64,000 bases of DNA from DASZBR01 sp033763845 (lineage in GTDB: Bacteria > Pseudomonadota > Gammaproteobacteria > DASZBR01), in assembly GCA_033763845.1 (NCBI GenBank), contig JANRJR010000076.1, positions 4,557 through 68,556 of the forward strand. Direction: 5' to 3'. Under the pieces are notes generated by a model, which searched no databases, was not told the origin of the DNA, and saw only the letters and a list, made by a program, of their open reading frames with translations. Each line of letters starts with the position of its first letter. Position 1 is the stretch's first letter. The translations under genes were made by a program, and so were the position numbers. This document shows positions 24,818 through 33,432 of the stretch, piece by piece.

Positions 24818-27031
24818 TTAATTCGGTAATTGCGCATCCGCCAAAAATAACAACCCAACTGCAGTTCCTGATGCAACATAAACTGTTGGCGGCGTATTAA
24901 ACGCGGTTTGAGCCGACGTACTGAATTGTTGCCCCACGTTACCCAATGCAATAAAAAATTTATCCGTCGGATTTAATTGTGGCGTTGACGTCTGCGTTGA
25001 TAAACCATTCGAGCTAATTGTTGAACCCGACGTTTGGAACGCTTGACCATAACCTTGAATAAAGGCTGAAGCAAACACAGAACCATAGCGATATAAATAA
25101 TGGTGATCGGTTTCTGTAGACAATCCCGTTCGCGCTGTATTTTGATCAATTGCAACCACATTAACCGGAATACTCTTCGGAAAATTTTTCAGTGACAGCG
25201 CATTAAAACTCAGCATCACCGCATCTTTCTGATACGTTAAGGATCCCAGTAATCGCCCACCTTTATAGGGCCCACTGATAATAGTAGCCATCACAGGCCC
25301 GGGCTCATCACTGTTCACCGCTGTTTCAATCACACCATAAAATACCGTTCCCGCTTTAATGAACGGAGGGCTTGTATTTGCTGCAGGCCCACTATTACCT
25401 CCGGAAGCAGTACTACCATTCGCAGTAGCACCTCCATCGGCATTTTCAACTTGTGGCACTTCACCTTTCACCATTTGTTGAGACGGTGGAGCCCATGCAG
25501 CAAGTAATTGATTTGCTTGAGACGCCATTGATTGCTGCGCTTGTGCAACTTGTTGCGAAACAGGTTGATCACTGCCTATCGCAATGCGAGATCTCCCTGT
25601 CGCATTTCCTGACTGTGGATTTTGCGCCGAACCAATAACATTTCCATTAGCATCACGCACAAGTCCATCCGGACCGACAGTGCCAATAATATTGCCATTC
25701 GCGTCACGCACTTTTCCATCAGGTCCTACGTAACCAATGATCTTTCCATCTGGACCATAAATCGGGGTACCAGAAGCAATAGACCCGACTCGCCCAATAA
25801 TATTTCCGGCTGCATCACGCACTTTTCCATCAGCACCAACAGTACCAACAATATTTCCACTCACATCACGCACTTTGCCATCAGCACCGACATAACCAAT
25901 TATTTTTCCATCAGCTCCATACACTGCTTTTTCTAAATCAGGCTTTGCAACACTTCCAAGAATATTTCCATTTGCATCACGGACAACACCATCTACACCC
26001 ATCGCGCCAATAATATTGCCATTTACATCACGCACTTTTCCATCAGGTCCAACAGTACCAATCACTTTTCCATCAGGACCATAAATTTCGGTGCCGGGAG
26101 AAATAGCACCAACTCGTCCAACAATATTTCCATTTAAATCTCGGACAACTCCATCAGGCCCAACACTCCCAATAATATTTCCATTTTCATCGCGCACTTT
26201 TCCATCAGTACACGAAAAACCGATCAATCTTCCTTCCGCGGTATACGCAGGATTACCTGCTTGCCCCAATGTTTTACCATCGGCATCACGTAAAACACCA
26301 TCCGTACCTAAAATACCCGGCACTTTTCCTGAAGCATCTCTGACTTGCCCATCTTCACCAACACGGCCAATCATAGAACAATTTTTGGAATCATAAATCG
26401 GTGTACCTGCTGCAATACGGCTGGTTTGACCAATCACGTTTCCATTCACATCACGAGCTGTACCATCCGGTCCTACACTCCCAATGACTTTTCCATTAAT
26501 ATCTCTGACTTTTCCATCGGCACCAGCATATCCAATTAATCGCCCGTTTTTATCATAAACGGGAGTTCCTAATGGAGAACTTGATGAAGAAATAGGACAA
26601 TTTTTAGCACCCGTACCAAATTCTTTTGCGTTAAATGTTCCTGCATCACTTTGTTCACGGCTTAATCCCTGAAAACCTAAACCAGTATCGGACACTACGG
26701 CAACAGGTTCTTTGTTATCAGTCGCACGCACAATCGTTGGAATTGCACTACCACCTACTTCAGTCGCTTTTTGCGCAGATTCTTTATTTTGTTTCTCCTG
26801 TAATCGGGCATACTCTTCATTAGGGGCGCTAAAGGGAACAGACTGAATACCACCAGGCGCAGAAGTAACTCCTGCACCAGCTTCAACACCTTTTACTCGA
26901 CCACGCATTGATAAAACGCCAATCACAACAGCAACTAACAAAATAAAAAGTGTCGTGAGCAGAATTGTGCGAGTACGCGTATCTTTAAATAAACCCGCAA
27001 TATTTTTCATACGTTCGTTGGCCATAAGCAA
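24818..27031 (-). CDS. dotG: Dot/Icm core-complex channel protein DotG (IcmE)
   Basis: The 737-residue protein has a transmembrane helix at about 23-41, a linker, six tandem superrepeats (about 155-469) and a C-terminal VirB10/TraB-like domain from about 555, including AGTVFYGVIETAVNSDEPGP and SGPYKGGRLLGS. DotG spans the periplasm and lines the outer-membrane channel. Legionella DotG also has a repeat region but of another sequence. The start is uncertain: TTG at 27031 has AGGA six bases upstream, ATG at 27025 has it twelve bases away. It begins one base after the dotH stop. Confidence 0.93.
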   Translation of the reverse strand: MLMANERMKNIAGLFKDTRTRTILLTTLFILLVAVVIGVLSMRGRVKGVEAGAGVTSAPGGIQSVPFSAPNEEYARLQEKQNKESAQKATEVGGSAIPTIVRATDNKEPVAVVSDTGLGFQGLSREQSDAGTFNAKEFGTGAKNCPISSSSSPLGTPVYDKNGRLIGYAGADGKVRDINGKVIGSVGPDGTARDVNGNVIGQTSRIAAGTPIYDSKNCSMIGRVGEDGQVRDASGKVPGILGTDGVLRDADGKTLGQAGNPAYTAEGRLIGFSCTDGKVRDENGNIIGSVGPDGVVRDLNGNIVGRVGAISPGTEIYGPDGKVIGTVGPDGKVRDVNGNIIGAMGVDGVVRDANGNILGSVAKPDLEKAVYGADGKIIGYVGADGKVRDVSGNIVGTVGADGKVRDAAGNIIGRVGSIASGTPIYGPDGKIIGYVGPDGKVRDANGNIIGTVGPDGLVRDANGNVIGSAQNPQSGNATGRSRIAIGSDQPVSQQVAQAQQSMASQANQLLAAWAPPSQQMVKGEVPQVENADGGATANGSTASGGNSGPAANTSPPFIKAGTVFYGVIETAVNSDEPGPVMATIISGPYKGGRLLGSLTYQKDAVMLSFNALSLKNFPKSIPVNVVAIDQNTARTGLSTETDHHYLYRYGSVFASAFIQGYGQAFQTSGSTISSNGLSTQTSTPQLNPTDKFFIALGNVGQQFSTSAQTAFNTPPTVYVASGTAVGLLFLADAQLPN
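25625..26569 (-). repeat. Six tandem ~53-residue superrepeats in dotG
   Basis: The coding repeat is hierarchical. The basic unit is about 16 residues with consensus GPDGKVRDxNGNIIGxV; three of them plus a GTPIYG-type opening form a superunit of 52-54 residues. Superunits begin near residues 155, 209, 260, 313, 367 and 421 of DotG. The later ones (4-6) are the most regular; the second and third are degenerate and hold cysteines in place of consensus residues. Nearly every unit keeps DG, RD, NG and IG. The regular Gly-x-x and turn pattern suggests a stacked beta structure or a flexible spacer across the periplasm. Confidence 0.9.
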
Positions 27032-28231
27032 TCAGAATCCTTTTACTTTAAGCTGAGAAACCTGTCCATTTTGCGACACCAATAACATCGGCGCAGGTTG
27101 CATTTCATATGCGTGCATTCCATCTGCACTAGATAACGTCGAAGTCCATCCAGGAGAAAGTACTGTCAAGCGAGTTCGCACATACATTTTTCCACCTGCC
27201 ATCCATGCCTGACAGTCACCACCATCAACTGTCAAATTACGGCTATTCGCTGGCGGAACACCGTCAAGAACATTTAACAGATCAGAGCTCGTGGACTCTG
27301 GCAATGTGCTTCCGGTAAATGATTTTGCATTCGGACCAAAACCTTGAACGCGCATATCTACACGATAATCAACAGCTTTTTGCCCCGGAATTAATGTAAT
27401 CATGACTGGCGTATCTAAACCGCGTAATTTCACCGCAAGATTTCCATACGTATATAAAACAGTCGACTGAATCATTAGGGTATTGCTTGTTTTATCCCAC
27501 TGAATATTAAACGCGGAAGGATTTCCAATATCATACGACTCAATTGGCCATGGGGCTCCTGTGGAATCTACAAACACTAACGACGTAATAAATCCCTGAG
27601 ACAAACGAATAACAGGCGGTGTTGCACCTGGAGATAAATCTACAAATGTGGATGTTGCAGTTGGCCTAGGAGGTGTATTCGGTGTACTAGATGCTGCAAA
27701 CTGAGACGCCATATACATAGAACGCAATTTTTGAATTTGTTGCGGCGACATTGGTAATGCATTTTGAACCATTGAATGAAATGCCGCATCATTAATATCA
27801 TCTTGCGTCACGCCCAACGCAGGTGTTTGCTGTCCAGTTTGCTGCGCTACAACCGCATTCACTTCTGCCGCAAGTTGAGGTGAAACTTGCGAACCATCTG
27901 GCGCTGATGTTGGCGGGACAAAATTTTGCTGATCAAGTGTTTGCAATCCAGCCGGTGGATTAAATGGTGTCGGCGGTAATGAATCATTTTTTGGCGCAAC
28001 TGGGGCTGCAGCAGCGGGTGTTGTGGGAACAGGATTTTGCCCTGTTTGTAATGCTTTAATTTGATCTTGAATTTGAGACTGAATTTGATCCTGCGAAGGC
28101 ATAGCGGAACCCAATGCTGGAGACGAAGAAGGAGCTTCGCCAGGTGCCGCAAAAAGCATTGTTACATCACAACTGAATAAAAGTATTGTACCGATCAATA
28201 ATACTTTTTTCACATTTGGAGAAAACCCCAT
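27032..28231 (-). CDS. dotH: Dot/Icm core-complex protein DotH (IcmK)
   Basis: The 399-residue protein has a signal peptide (about 1-28, hydrophobic KVLLIGTILLF then an Ala-Ala site), a Pro/Gln/Ala-rich disordered linker to about residue 150, and a C-terminal domain with PPVIRLSQGFITSLVFVDSTG and the end segment typical of IcmK. In Legionella DotH forms much of the outer-membrane ring with DotC, DotD and DotK, and resembles VirB9 in fold. The stop is directly followed by the dotG start, so both are co-translated. TM-like sequence outside the signal is absent. Confidence 0.93.
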   Translation of the reverse strand: MGFSPNVKKVLLIGTILLFSCDVTMLFAAPGEAPSSSPALGSAMPSQDQIQSQIQDQIKALQTGQNPVPTTPAAAAPVAPKNDSLPPTPFNPPAGLQTLDQQNFVPPTSAPDGSQVSPQLAAEVNAVVAQQTGQQTPALGVTQDDINDAAFHSMVQNALPMSPQQIQKLRSMYMASQFAASSTPNTPPRPTATSTFVDLSPGATPPVIRLSQGFITSLVFVDSTGAPWPIESYDIGNPSAFNIQWDKTSNTLMIQSTVLYTYGNLAVKLRGLDTPVMITLIPGQKAVDYRVDMRVQGFGPNAKSFTGSTLPESTSSDLLNVLDGVPPANSRNLTVDGGDCQAWMAGGKMYVRTRLTVLSPGWTSTLSSADGMHAYEMQPAPMLLVSQNGQVSQLKVKGF

Positions 28232-28256
28232 CGTCGATCTTTCCTTTCTCTAAATC

Positions 28257-28883
28257 CTATGACGCCACAAATGAAGAAATACCAATTCCTCGAGCAGAAT
28301 TCAGCGTCGAAATACGCTGTACCACTATTCTTACAAGAATATTTTGCCGAACAGTTTGGCTGGCACTCTGATACGTCACTAACATCGGCATCTGAACTGA
28401 CCACGTATATGTTCCATTAATAACACCTTGATCTGTGATCACCGGTGCACCTGTAGCAACCGCCGAAACAACCAATTTTTTATCAATGACTGATTTTAAA
28501 TTGTTGGATGAATTTAACGCGCCAATAAATTGATTCCACCCATCTGGCGTAAAAAATTCAGACGCGGATTGTAATTCTTGACGATAATTAACGAAATTAT
28601 ACGTGTAAGCCGCAATCGCCGCGGAATTCGCCCACTGCAGCAGCGTTGAAGGTGGCATATTAGGCTGATCTAATGGAATAAGGGGTGTTATTCGCCCATT
28701 AATTGTGGTCGCGAAATATTGAGGCGCCGGTGGATGCGTCACTAAATAACCAAATGAAATTCCTAACATCGCATTTAAAATAATTGACGCAAGTAACGCC
28801 AACAGAACGCGACGATGTCCATCGCGCTGGAATTCATGACGGTGTCGAACTATTTCAATTGCATCTTGTGCATCATGGGCCAT
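28257..28883 (-). CDS. dotI: Dot/Icm inner-membrane protein DotI (IcmL)
   Basis: The 208-residue protein begins with a short cytoplasmic tail, one transmembrane helix near 22-46 (VLLALLASIILNAMLGISFGYLV) written here only by its ends, and a periplasmic VirB8-like domain that begins with the TTINGRITPLIPL segment. DotI forms an inner-membrane complex with DotJ. It is the longer of the pair; the small dotJ gene upstream repeats its N-terminal part. Spacing of 25 bases to both neighbours fits one operon. Confidence 0.92.
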   Translation of the reverse strand: MAHDAQDAIEIVRHRHEFQRDGHRRVLLALLASIILNAMLGISFGYLVTHPPAPQYFATTINGRITPLIPLDQPNMPPSTLLQWANSAAIAAYTYNFVNYRQELQSASEFFTPDGWNQFIGALNSSNNLKSVIDKKLVVSAVATGAPVITDQGVINGTYTWSVQMPMLVTYQSASQTVRQNILVRIVVQRISTLNSARGIGISSFVAS

Positions 28884-28908
28884 TACACTACTCCGTGATG
28901 AGTCACAA

Positions 28909-29157
28909 CTATTCCAACAGTGCTTTAGAGGTATTATTTGGCGCCGGCATTGCTTTCAGTGGCGTTAATATTCCATCACTGCTCGATGCATAAAAATAAG
29001 GCACCGTACGCATATGGTCGATAGCAACTACCATGATTAATCCAGTCCAGATTGCAGCTGTTATTGTAAGGATAACGAGCAATACTAATTCTTTGCGATA
29101 CAAATTACGATAAAAAAACTTTCTAGCCTTCACATTATGAATAACCATTCCGACCAT
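28909..29157 (-). CDS. dotJ: Dot/Icm inner-membrane protein DotJ (IcmM)
   Basis: An 82-residue protein equivalent to the membrane part of DotI: a basic start, a transmembrane helix near residues 24-46, and then DGILTPLKAMPAPN, parallel to NGRITPLIPLDQPN in DotI. The periplasmic VirB8-like domain is lacking. In Legionella DotI and DotJ form a hetero-complex; DotJ is a short paralogue of DotI. Its position between dotK and dotI supports the call. Confidence 0.88.
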   Translation of the reverse strand: MVGMVIHNVKARKFFYRNLYRKELVLLVILTITAAIWTGLIMVVAIDHMRTVPYFYASSSDGILTPLKAMPAPNNTSKALLE

Positions 29158-29175
29158 ATTAACCTTAACTCCGAA

Positions 29176-29697
29176 TCAATGAAAGATGTTTACGGGTGCT
29201 GGTAATCGGAAAAAAACTTCAATCCGCGGAACTTCAGAGAATGTACGTTTCACATCCGCGGAAATTAATCGCGTATTTAATCCGTGATCCTGTAAATAAT
29301 GCGCAATTTCTTGAGCTTGTGCGCGAGACAACGCTAAATTTCTCACTGCACTTCCTTTTTTATCGGGGTAACCCGTGACCTCAACATTTTCTGTTTTGTA
29401 GGCATTAATAAAATCGACAACATCATCGAGCACGCCAGTGCCTCCTGACATGTTGTTAGAATTGGAATTAAAAAAATCGTTGGTCTGAAATACCAAAGTT
29501 GTTTCTTCGCCCACTTGAACAACTTGAACATTTTCGCCGCGAAGTCGCTGAGCTAATTCTTGCTGACGATGCTTTTGTTGACAACTAGCAGATATGCTTG
29601 CTTTTGCACCCATTGCAGAAGAACAGCAATCAGAAGATGCGCAAGCACTCAAAAATATTCCCGCACTTAATAAAAGGCACGGCCAATATCGTCGCAT
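29176..29697 (-). CDS. dotK: Dot/Icm outer-membrane lipoprotein DotK (IcmN)
   Basis: A 173-residue lipoprotein. The signal ends in the lipobox LSAC, with the acylated Cys near residue 19. An OmpA-type peptidoglycan-binding domain occupies about 75-168, with VEVTGYPDKKGS and LALSRAQAQEIAHYL. In Legionella DotK decorates the outer-membrane ring of the Dot/Icm core complex. It is the first gene of the block and has its own promoter upstream. The leader contains AAGGAAGG close to the ATG. Confidence 0.9.
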   Translation of the reverse strand: MRRYWPCLLLSAGIFLSACASSDCCSSAMGAKASISASCQQKHRQQELAQRLRGENVQVVQVGEETTLVFQTNDFFNSNSNNMSGGTGVLDDVVDFINAYKTENVEVTGYPDKKGSAVRNLALSRAQAQEIAHYLQDHGLNTRLISADVKRTFSEVPRIEVFFRLPAPVNIFH

Positions 29698-29734
29698 ATC
29701 CTTCCTTTCCGTTTCGGCAAATTCAAAAAAAGAG

Positions 29735-29763
29735 AGTGTACTTCTATTTTGAAGAAATGTTAA
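29735..29763 (-). promoter_or_regulatory. Sigma70 promoter of the Dot/Icm block (dotK)
   Basis: On the minus strand: TTAACA (29763-29758), a 17-base spacer and TACACT (29740-29735). The predicted start near 29728 gives a leader of about 31 bases before the dotK ATG. The -35 lies inside the 3' end of pdxJ. No PmrA-like box was seen beside it, so this promoter looks constitutive or regulated by another factor. Confidence 0.55.
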
Positions 29764-30436
29764 CTAATCTTTTCATTTTTTGCACTGCATTTTTTAATCC
29801 ACAAAAAATTGCTTCGGCAACAATAGCATGTCCAATATTTAATTCATACAATCCGGGAATTTCAGCAATGGTCTGAACATTATCATAATTTAATCCATGA
29901 CCTGCATTAACAACTAAACCCTTTTGTTGCGCATACACAGAAGCCAATTTTATTTTGGCGAGATTATATTCACCCGTATGAATTTCAATCACGGGCGCCC
30001 CCACTCTCACCGCTGCATCAATTTGTTTTATATCTGCATCAATAAATAACGAGACTTTTATTCCGACGTCTTGTAATTGTGCACAAGTTTTTTTGATATA
30101 GGATTCATCTCGCAAAACATCCAATCCTCCCTCCGTCGTTAATTCTTGTCTTTTTTCAGGGACGATACAGCAATAGTCAGGTTTGATTCGTCGTGCAATT
30201 TTGACCATTTCATCCGTGGCTGCCATTTCCAAATTTAAACGCGTTCGAATATTGGCTTTGAGCATCTCAACATCGTCTAATTGAATATGCCGTCTGTCTT
30301 CGCGCAAATGAACGGTAATACCATCAGCTCCGCCATCTTCTGCTTCGTGTGCAGCTTTTAGAATATCGGGATACGGCGTTCCGCGTAATTGGCGTACCGT
30401 TGCCACATGATCAATATTGACACCCAACAATGTCAT
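29744..30436 (-). CDS. pdxJ: Pyridoxine 5'-phosphate synthase
   Basis: The 230-residue TIM-barrel enzyme starts with LGVNIDHVATVRQLRGTP and keeps HLREDRRHIQ, CIVPEKR and the EIHTGEY and GHGLNYDN blocks of PdxJ. It condenses deoxyxylulose-5-phosphate with aminoacetone phosphate to make vitamin B6. It is slightly shorter than E. coli PdxJ (243) because of a shorter C-terminus. Its start overlaps the recO stop by four bases. The order lepA-lepB-rnc-era-recO-pdxJ is the usual gammaproteobacterial one, so the Dot/Icm block was joined to the end of a conserved operon. Confidence 0.96.
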   Translation of the reverse strand: MTLLGVNIDHVATVRQLRGTPYPDILKAAHEAEDGGADGITVHLREDRRHIQLDDVEMLKANIRTRLNLEMAATDEMVKIARRIKPDYCCIVPEKRQELTTEGGLDVLRDESYIKKTCAQLQDVGIKVSLFIDADIKQIDAAVRVGAPVIEIHTGEYNLAKIKLASVYAQQKGLVVNAGHGLNYDNVQTIAEIPGLYELNIGHAIVAEAIFCGLKNAVQKMKRLVNISSK

Positions 30437-31107
30437 ACAAATAGCTCCCGTGTTTTTAGTGGTTTATCATTGAGCAAAAAAAATAACGCCTGACGCATTA
30501 ATTTTTTTATTTCTTTAAGATGGTGGTCGCCTAAATTTTCTGCATTCAGTGCCAACAAACTTTCGCCTGAAAATGTTTCATGCGAGCTCAAGTCTGTTTG
30601 AATAAATCCACTGGCACCTTCAAATCGGTAATGACTATTTTCTTGAATCTCTTCAAAAGAAAACGCATAGCCCAATGTAACCAAAAGGTTTTTTTCAAAT
30701 ATTCTCAAGGCTCGTTCACAATGCGAAGCCTGCACCAATTCGATTAATAACCGTTCATACGCTTCAAATAATTCGGGATGCGGATCTTCACGTTGCAACA
30801 AACGCATTAATAATTCGTTGATATATAACCCACACAACAGTTGCTCGCCAGAAAATAATCGCTGCGCACATAACGCCTCAAGGTGACATAATGTATAAAG
30901 ATCAGTGCGCCCGACCCACGAAATCAATAAGGGAATAAACGGCTGAAGCAAACCTACGCGACGTGACTTTGCTTGTCGAACACCTTTTGCAATTAAACTG
31001 ACTCGGCCGAAATTTTTCGAAAAACAATCGACCAACAAACTCGATTCACGATACGGTCGAGTATGCAACACATACACCGCTTGCGATTCTTCGCGGCTCC
31101 ATTTCAC
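30433..31107 (-). CDS. recO: DNA repair protein RecO
   Basis: The 224-residue protein has the RecO N-terminal OB fold (AVYVLHTRPYRESSLLVDCFSKNFGR and KGVRQAKSRR) and a helical C-terminal domain. RecO works with RecR to load RecA onto SSB-coated single-stranded DNA. No zinc-finger cysteine set is evident, as in E. coli RecO. It overlaps pdxJ and era by four bases on either side, so translation is coupled along the operon. Confidence 0.93.
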   Translation of the reverse strand: MKWSREESQAVYVLHTRPYRESSLLVDCFSKNFGRVSLIAKGVRQAKSRRVGLLQPFIPLLISWVGRTDLYTLCHLEALCAQRLFSGEQLLCGLYINELLMRLLQREDPHPELFEAYERLLIELVQASHCERALRIFEKNLLVTLGYAFSFEEIQENSHYRFEGASGFIQTDLSSHETFSGESLLALNAENLGDHHLKEIKKLMRQALFFLLNDKPLKTRELFV

Positions 31108-32015
31108 GTTAACGCCTCACGCAATAGATCTTCGTCTTCTGTCCAATGATCTTTGACTTTCACCCACGTTTGCAAAAAGATTTTTTGGCCAAAATATTTT
31201 TCCATCGCAAGTCGAGATTTTTGTCCAATTTTTTTCAGCATTTCGCCATTTCTACCAATCACAATTCCCTTTTGACTGTCTTTTTCTACCCAAATAATGG
31301 CTTCAATACGGAGCAATTTTCCGTCTCGCTTAAATTGTTTAATCGATACCATTGTAGCGTAAGGTAATTCGTCTCCCAAAAATCGTACTACTTTTTCACG
31401 AATAAATTCAGCAGCAACAAAAACTTCTGGGCGATCAGTCACCTGATCTTCGCCAAAATAAAACGGTCCTTGTGTCAATCGCTCTTCAATTAATTGCTGT
31501 AATCTATTCAAATTAAATTGTTTCTTAGCTGAAACGGGAATAATAACCAAATTAGGCAATTTTTTACTCATAGCTTCCACAAGCGGAATAACATCATCAG
31601 CTCGTTCTAATTTATCAATTTTATTGATGACTAATAATATTTCAGCTTTGCAATGGGTTAATTTTTGAGCAACCCACTCATCATTTTCGTTCCACTGCGT
31701 TGCATCCAATAACCACAACACACAATCCACTTCAGATAAAACTGACAAAGCGGATTTATTGAGATATTTATTCATGGGCTTATTTTCATTGATATGCAGT
31801 CCAGGTGTATCCACAAAAATCAGCTGAGACTGCCCTGTTGTTTTAACGCCTAAAATACGATGACGAGTTGTTTGCGGTTTACGTGAAGTAATGCTGAGTT
31901 TTTTCCCCAGAAAACTATTGAGAAGTGTAGATTTTCCTACATTTGGACGACCGATGATGGCAACATAACCTGATCGTGTGCTTATGTTTTCTTTTTTGGT
32001 TTTTCGAGTAGCCAT
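31104..32015 (-). CDS. era: GTPase Era
   Basis: A 303-residue GTPase with G1 GRPNVGKS, G3 DTPGL, G4 NKID and a G5 SAK, followed by a KH domain with the GRNG loop (IVIGRNGEMLKKIG). Era binds the 3' end of 16S rRNA and acts in 30S assembly. I chose the ATG at 32015 because GGAG lies eight bases upstream and this gives the usual family length; an open frame reaches 32105 but is not Era-like. The gene starts 34 bases inside the 3' end of rnc. Confidence 0.96.
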   Translation of the reverse strand: MATRKTKKENISTRSGYVAIIGRPNVGKSTLLNSFLGKKLSITSRKPQTTRHRILGVKTTGQSQLIFVDTPGLHINENKPMNKYLNKSALSVLSEVDCVLWLLDATQWNENDEWVAQKLTHCKAEILLVINKIDKLERADDVIPLVEAMSKKLPNLVIIPVSAKKQFNLNRLQQLIEERLTQGPFYFGEDQVTDRPEVFVAAEFIREKVVRFLGDELPYATMVSIKQFKRDGKLLRIEAIIWVEKDSQKGIVIGRNGEMLKKIGQKSRLAMEKYFGQKIFLQTWVKVKDHWTEDEDLLREALT

Positions 32016-32662
32016 TTGAAATACTCCTGCGCTGCCATTTGTTCTGCACCACGTCGGGTTGAACCGACACCCTCTGTTATATGTTTCAAGCCTGCGACCT
32101 GGCAACTGACATGAAAATGTTGTGCATGCGCATCACCCGACATAGAAATTAATTGATAATCCGGAAGCGGCATTTTTTTTGCCTGTAAATGTTCTTGCAA
32201 TAATGATTTAGGATCTTTGAGATTCACTAACGCTTCAGGATTTTTTAATCTTGTCTCAAACCATTTTAAAATAACCTGCTGACAAATCGTAATATCAGAA
32301 TCCAAATAAATAGCGCCGATTAACGCTTCTAATGCATCTGCCAAAATAGATTTTCGTCTTGCGCCACCACTTTTCAACTCACCGGATCCCAGATGAATAT
32401 GGTCGCCTAACTCAAATTCTGTTCCCATTTCGGCCAATACGGTCTCATTGACTAAATTGGCCCGTAAACGGCTTAATTCACCTTCATCTGCATGGGAATA
32501 TTGATGAAATAACTGAGTCGCCATGATAAAACTTAATACAGCATCACCTAAAAATTCTATGCGTTCATTATTTTTTGCGCTGGCACTGCGATGCGTCAAT
32601 GCTATTTCTAACAAAGCAGGCGACTGAAACTGGTAACCAATTTTCTGCATCAATTTTTTCAT
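31982..32662 (-). CDS. rnc: Ribonuclease III
   Basis: A 226-residue double-strand-specific endoribonuclease, the same length as in E. coli. The catalytic signature ERIEFLGDAVL is near residue 38, the second acidic site ALEALIGAIYLD near 112-123, and a dsRNA-binding domain occupies the last 70 residues (DPKSLLQEHLQ to AEQMAAQEYFKW). The ATG at 32662 overlaps the lepB stop as ATGA; an upstream TTG at 32701 is less likely. It processes rRNA precursors. Confidence 0.95.
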   Translation of the reverse strand: MKKLMQKIGYQFQSPALLEIALTHRSASAKNNERIEFLGDAVLSFIMATQLFHQYSHADEGELSRLRANLVNETVLAEMGTEFELGDHIHLGSGELKSGGARRKSILADALEALIGAIYLDSDITICQQVILKWFETRLKNPEALVNLKDPKSLLQEHLQAKKMPLPDYQLISMSGDAHAQHFHVSCQVAGLKHITEGVGSTRRGAEQMAAQEYFKWLLEKPKKKT

Positions 32663-33432
32663 AACGTAGGGTGATAAATTAATTTTCCGATACGACGCCA
32701 ACGCACCGTATGATTTTCACTGTCCCAACTAAACCAAATCACAAACGCTTTACCTAACAAATTTTCTTCAGGCACAAATCCCCAACCGCGACTGTCATAG
32801 CTGTTGTCTCGATTATCACCCATCGCAAAATAACTGTTCGGCGGAACCGTAACAGAAAAATTTTGAGCAGGAACTTTAGGATTAACAAAAATATAATGCG
32901 TCACGCCATTGATGGTTTCTTGATAACGCTCAACTTGAATCGGGTCACCTTCATAATTATCAACAGCAGGCCCCATATCTTTTTGCGGTTGGACGACACC
33001 ATTGATCGATAGCACTTTATCGACATAACTGACTTTATCGCCAGGCACACCTACAATGCGCTTAATTAAATCAGTATGAGGATGCAACGGCCAGCGAAAG
33101 ACAGCAATATCGCCTTCTTGAGGTTCTTCATCAGAAAAAATTTTAGTGTGAACCACGGGCAATCGCATTCCATAGGCAAATTTATTCACCGCAATAAAAT
33201 CACCGGGCAATAACGTTGGAATTAGCGATCCCGTTGGAATACGAAACGGCTCGACAATAAACGATCGCAAGACCAATACCACAAGTAACACAGGAAAAAA
33301 AGAATGGCTGTAGTCCACTACTCTCGACATCTCACCTGTGCGATGTCGCGCAAAAAACAAAACATCAATCAATGCCACAGTGCCCGTAAATAATGTCGCT
33401 ACCGTCAAAAATAATTCGAAATCAAAATCCAT
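32659..33432 (-). CDS. lepB: Signal peptidase I
   Basis: The 257-residue enzyme has an N-terminal hydrophobic anchor, a second hydrophobic segment near 45-60, the serine box IPTGSLIPTLLPGD (nucleophile Ser near 72) and the lysine box LIKRIVGVPGD near 120-130. The later GDNRDNSYDSR block is a strong family mark. The Met usually next to the nucleophile is Leu here. It removes signal peptides from exported proteins such as those of the Dot/Icm core. Its start is one base from the lepA stop. Confidence 0.96.
   Translation of the reverse strand: MDFDFELFLTVATLFTGTVALIDVLFFARHRTGEMSRVVDYSHSFFPVLLVVLVLRSFIVEPFRIPTGSLIPTLLPGDFIAVNKFAYGMRLPVVHTKIFSDEEPQEGDIAVFRWPLHPHTDLIKRIVGVPGDKVSYVDKVLSINGVVQPQKDMGPAVDNYEGDPIQVERYQETINGVTHYIFVNPKVPAQNFSVTVPPNSYFAMGDNRDNSYDSRGWGFVPEENLLGKAFVIWFSWDSENHTVRWRRIGKLIYHPTL

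Noticed and set aside
25622..25936. Open frame on the + strand with repeating Ile-Thr-His and Ser-Ile units
   Set aside because: It is the antisense of the dotG repeats; the regularity comes from the dotG array. No ribosome-binding site or family match.
25625..26569. 48-base periodicity that could look like a CRISPR array
   Set aside because: The units have no unique spacers between identical repeats; they vary by codon and are in frame within dotG. No cas gene is present.
29698..29763. PmrA-like box upstream of dotK
   Set aside because: I looked for CTTAA half-sites 11 bases apart and found none; only a plain sigma70 promoter is visible.
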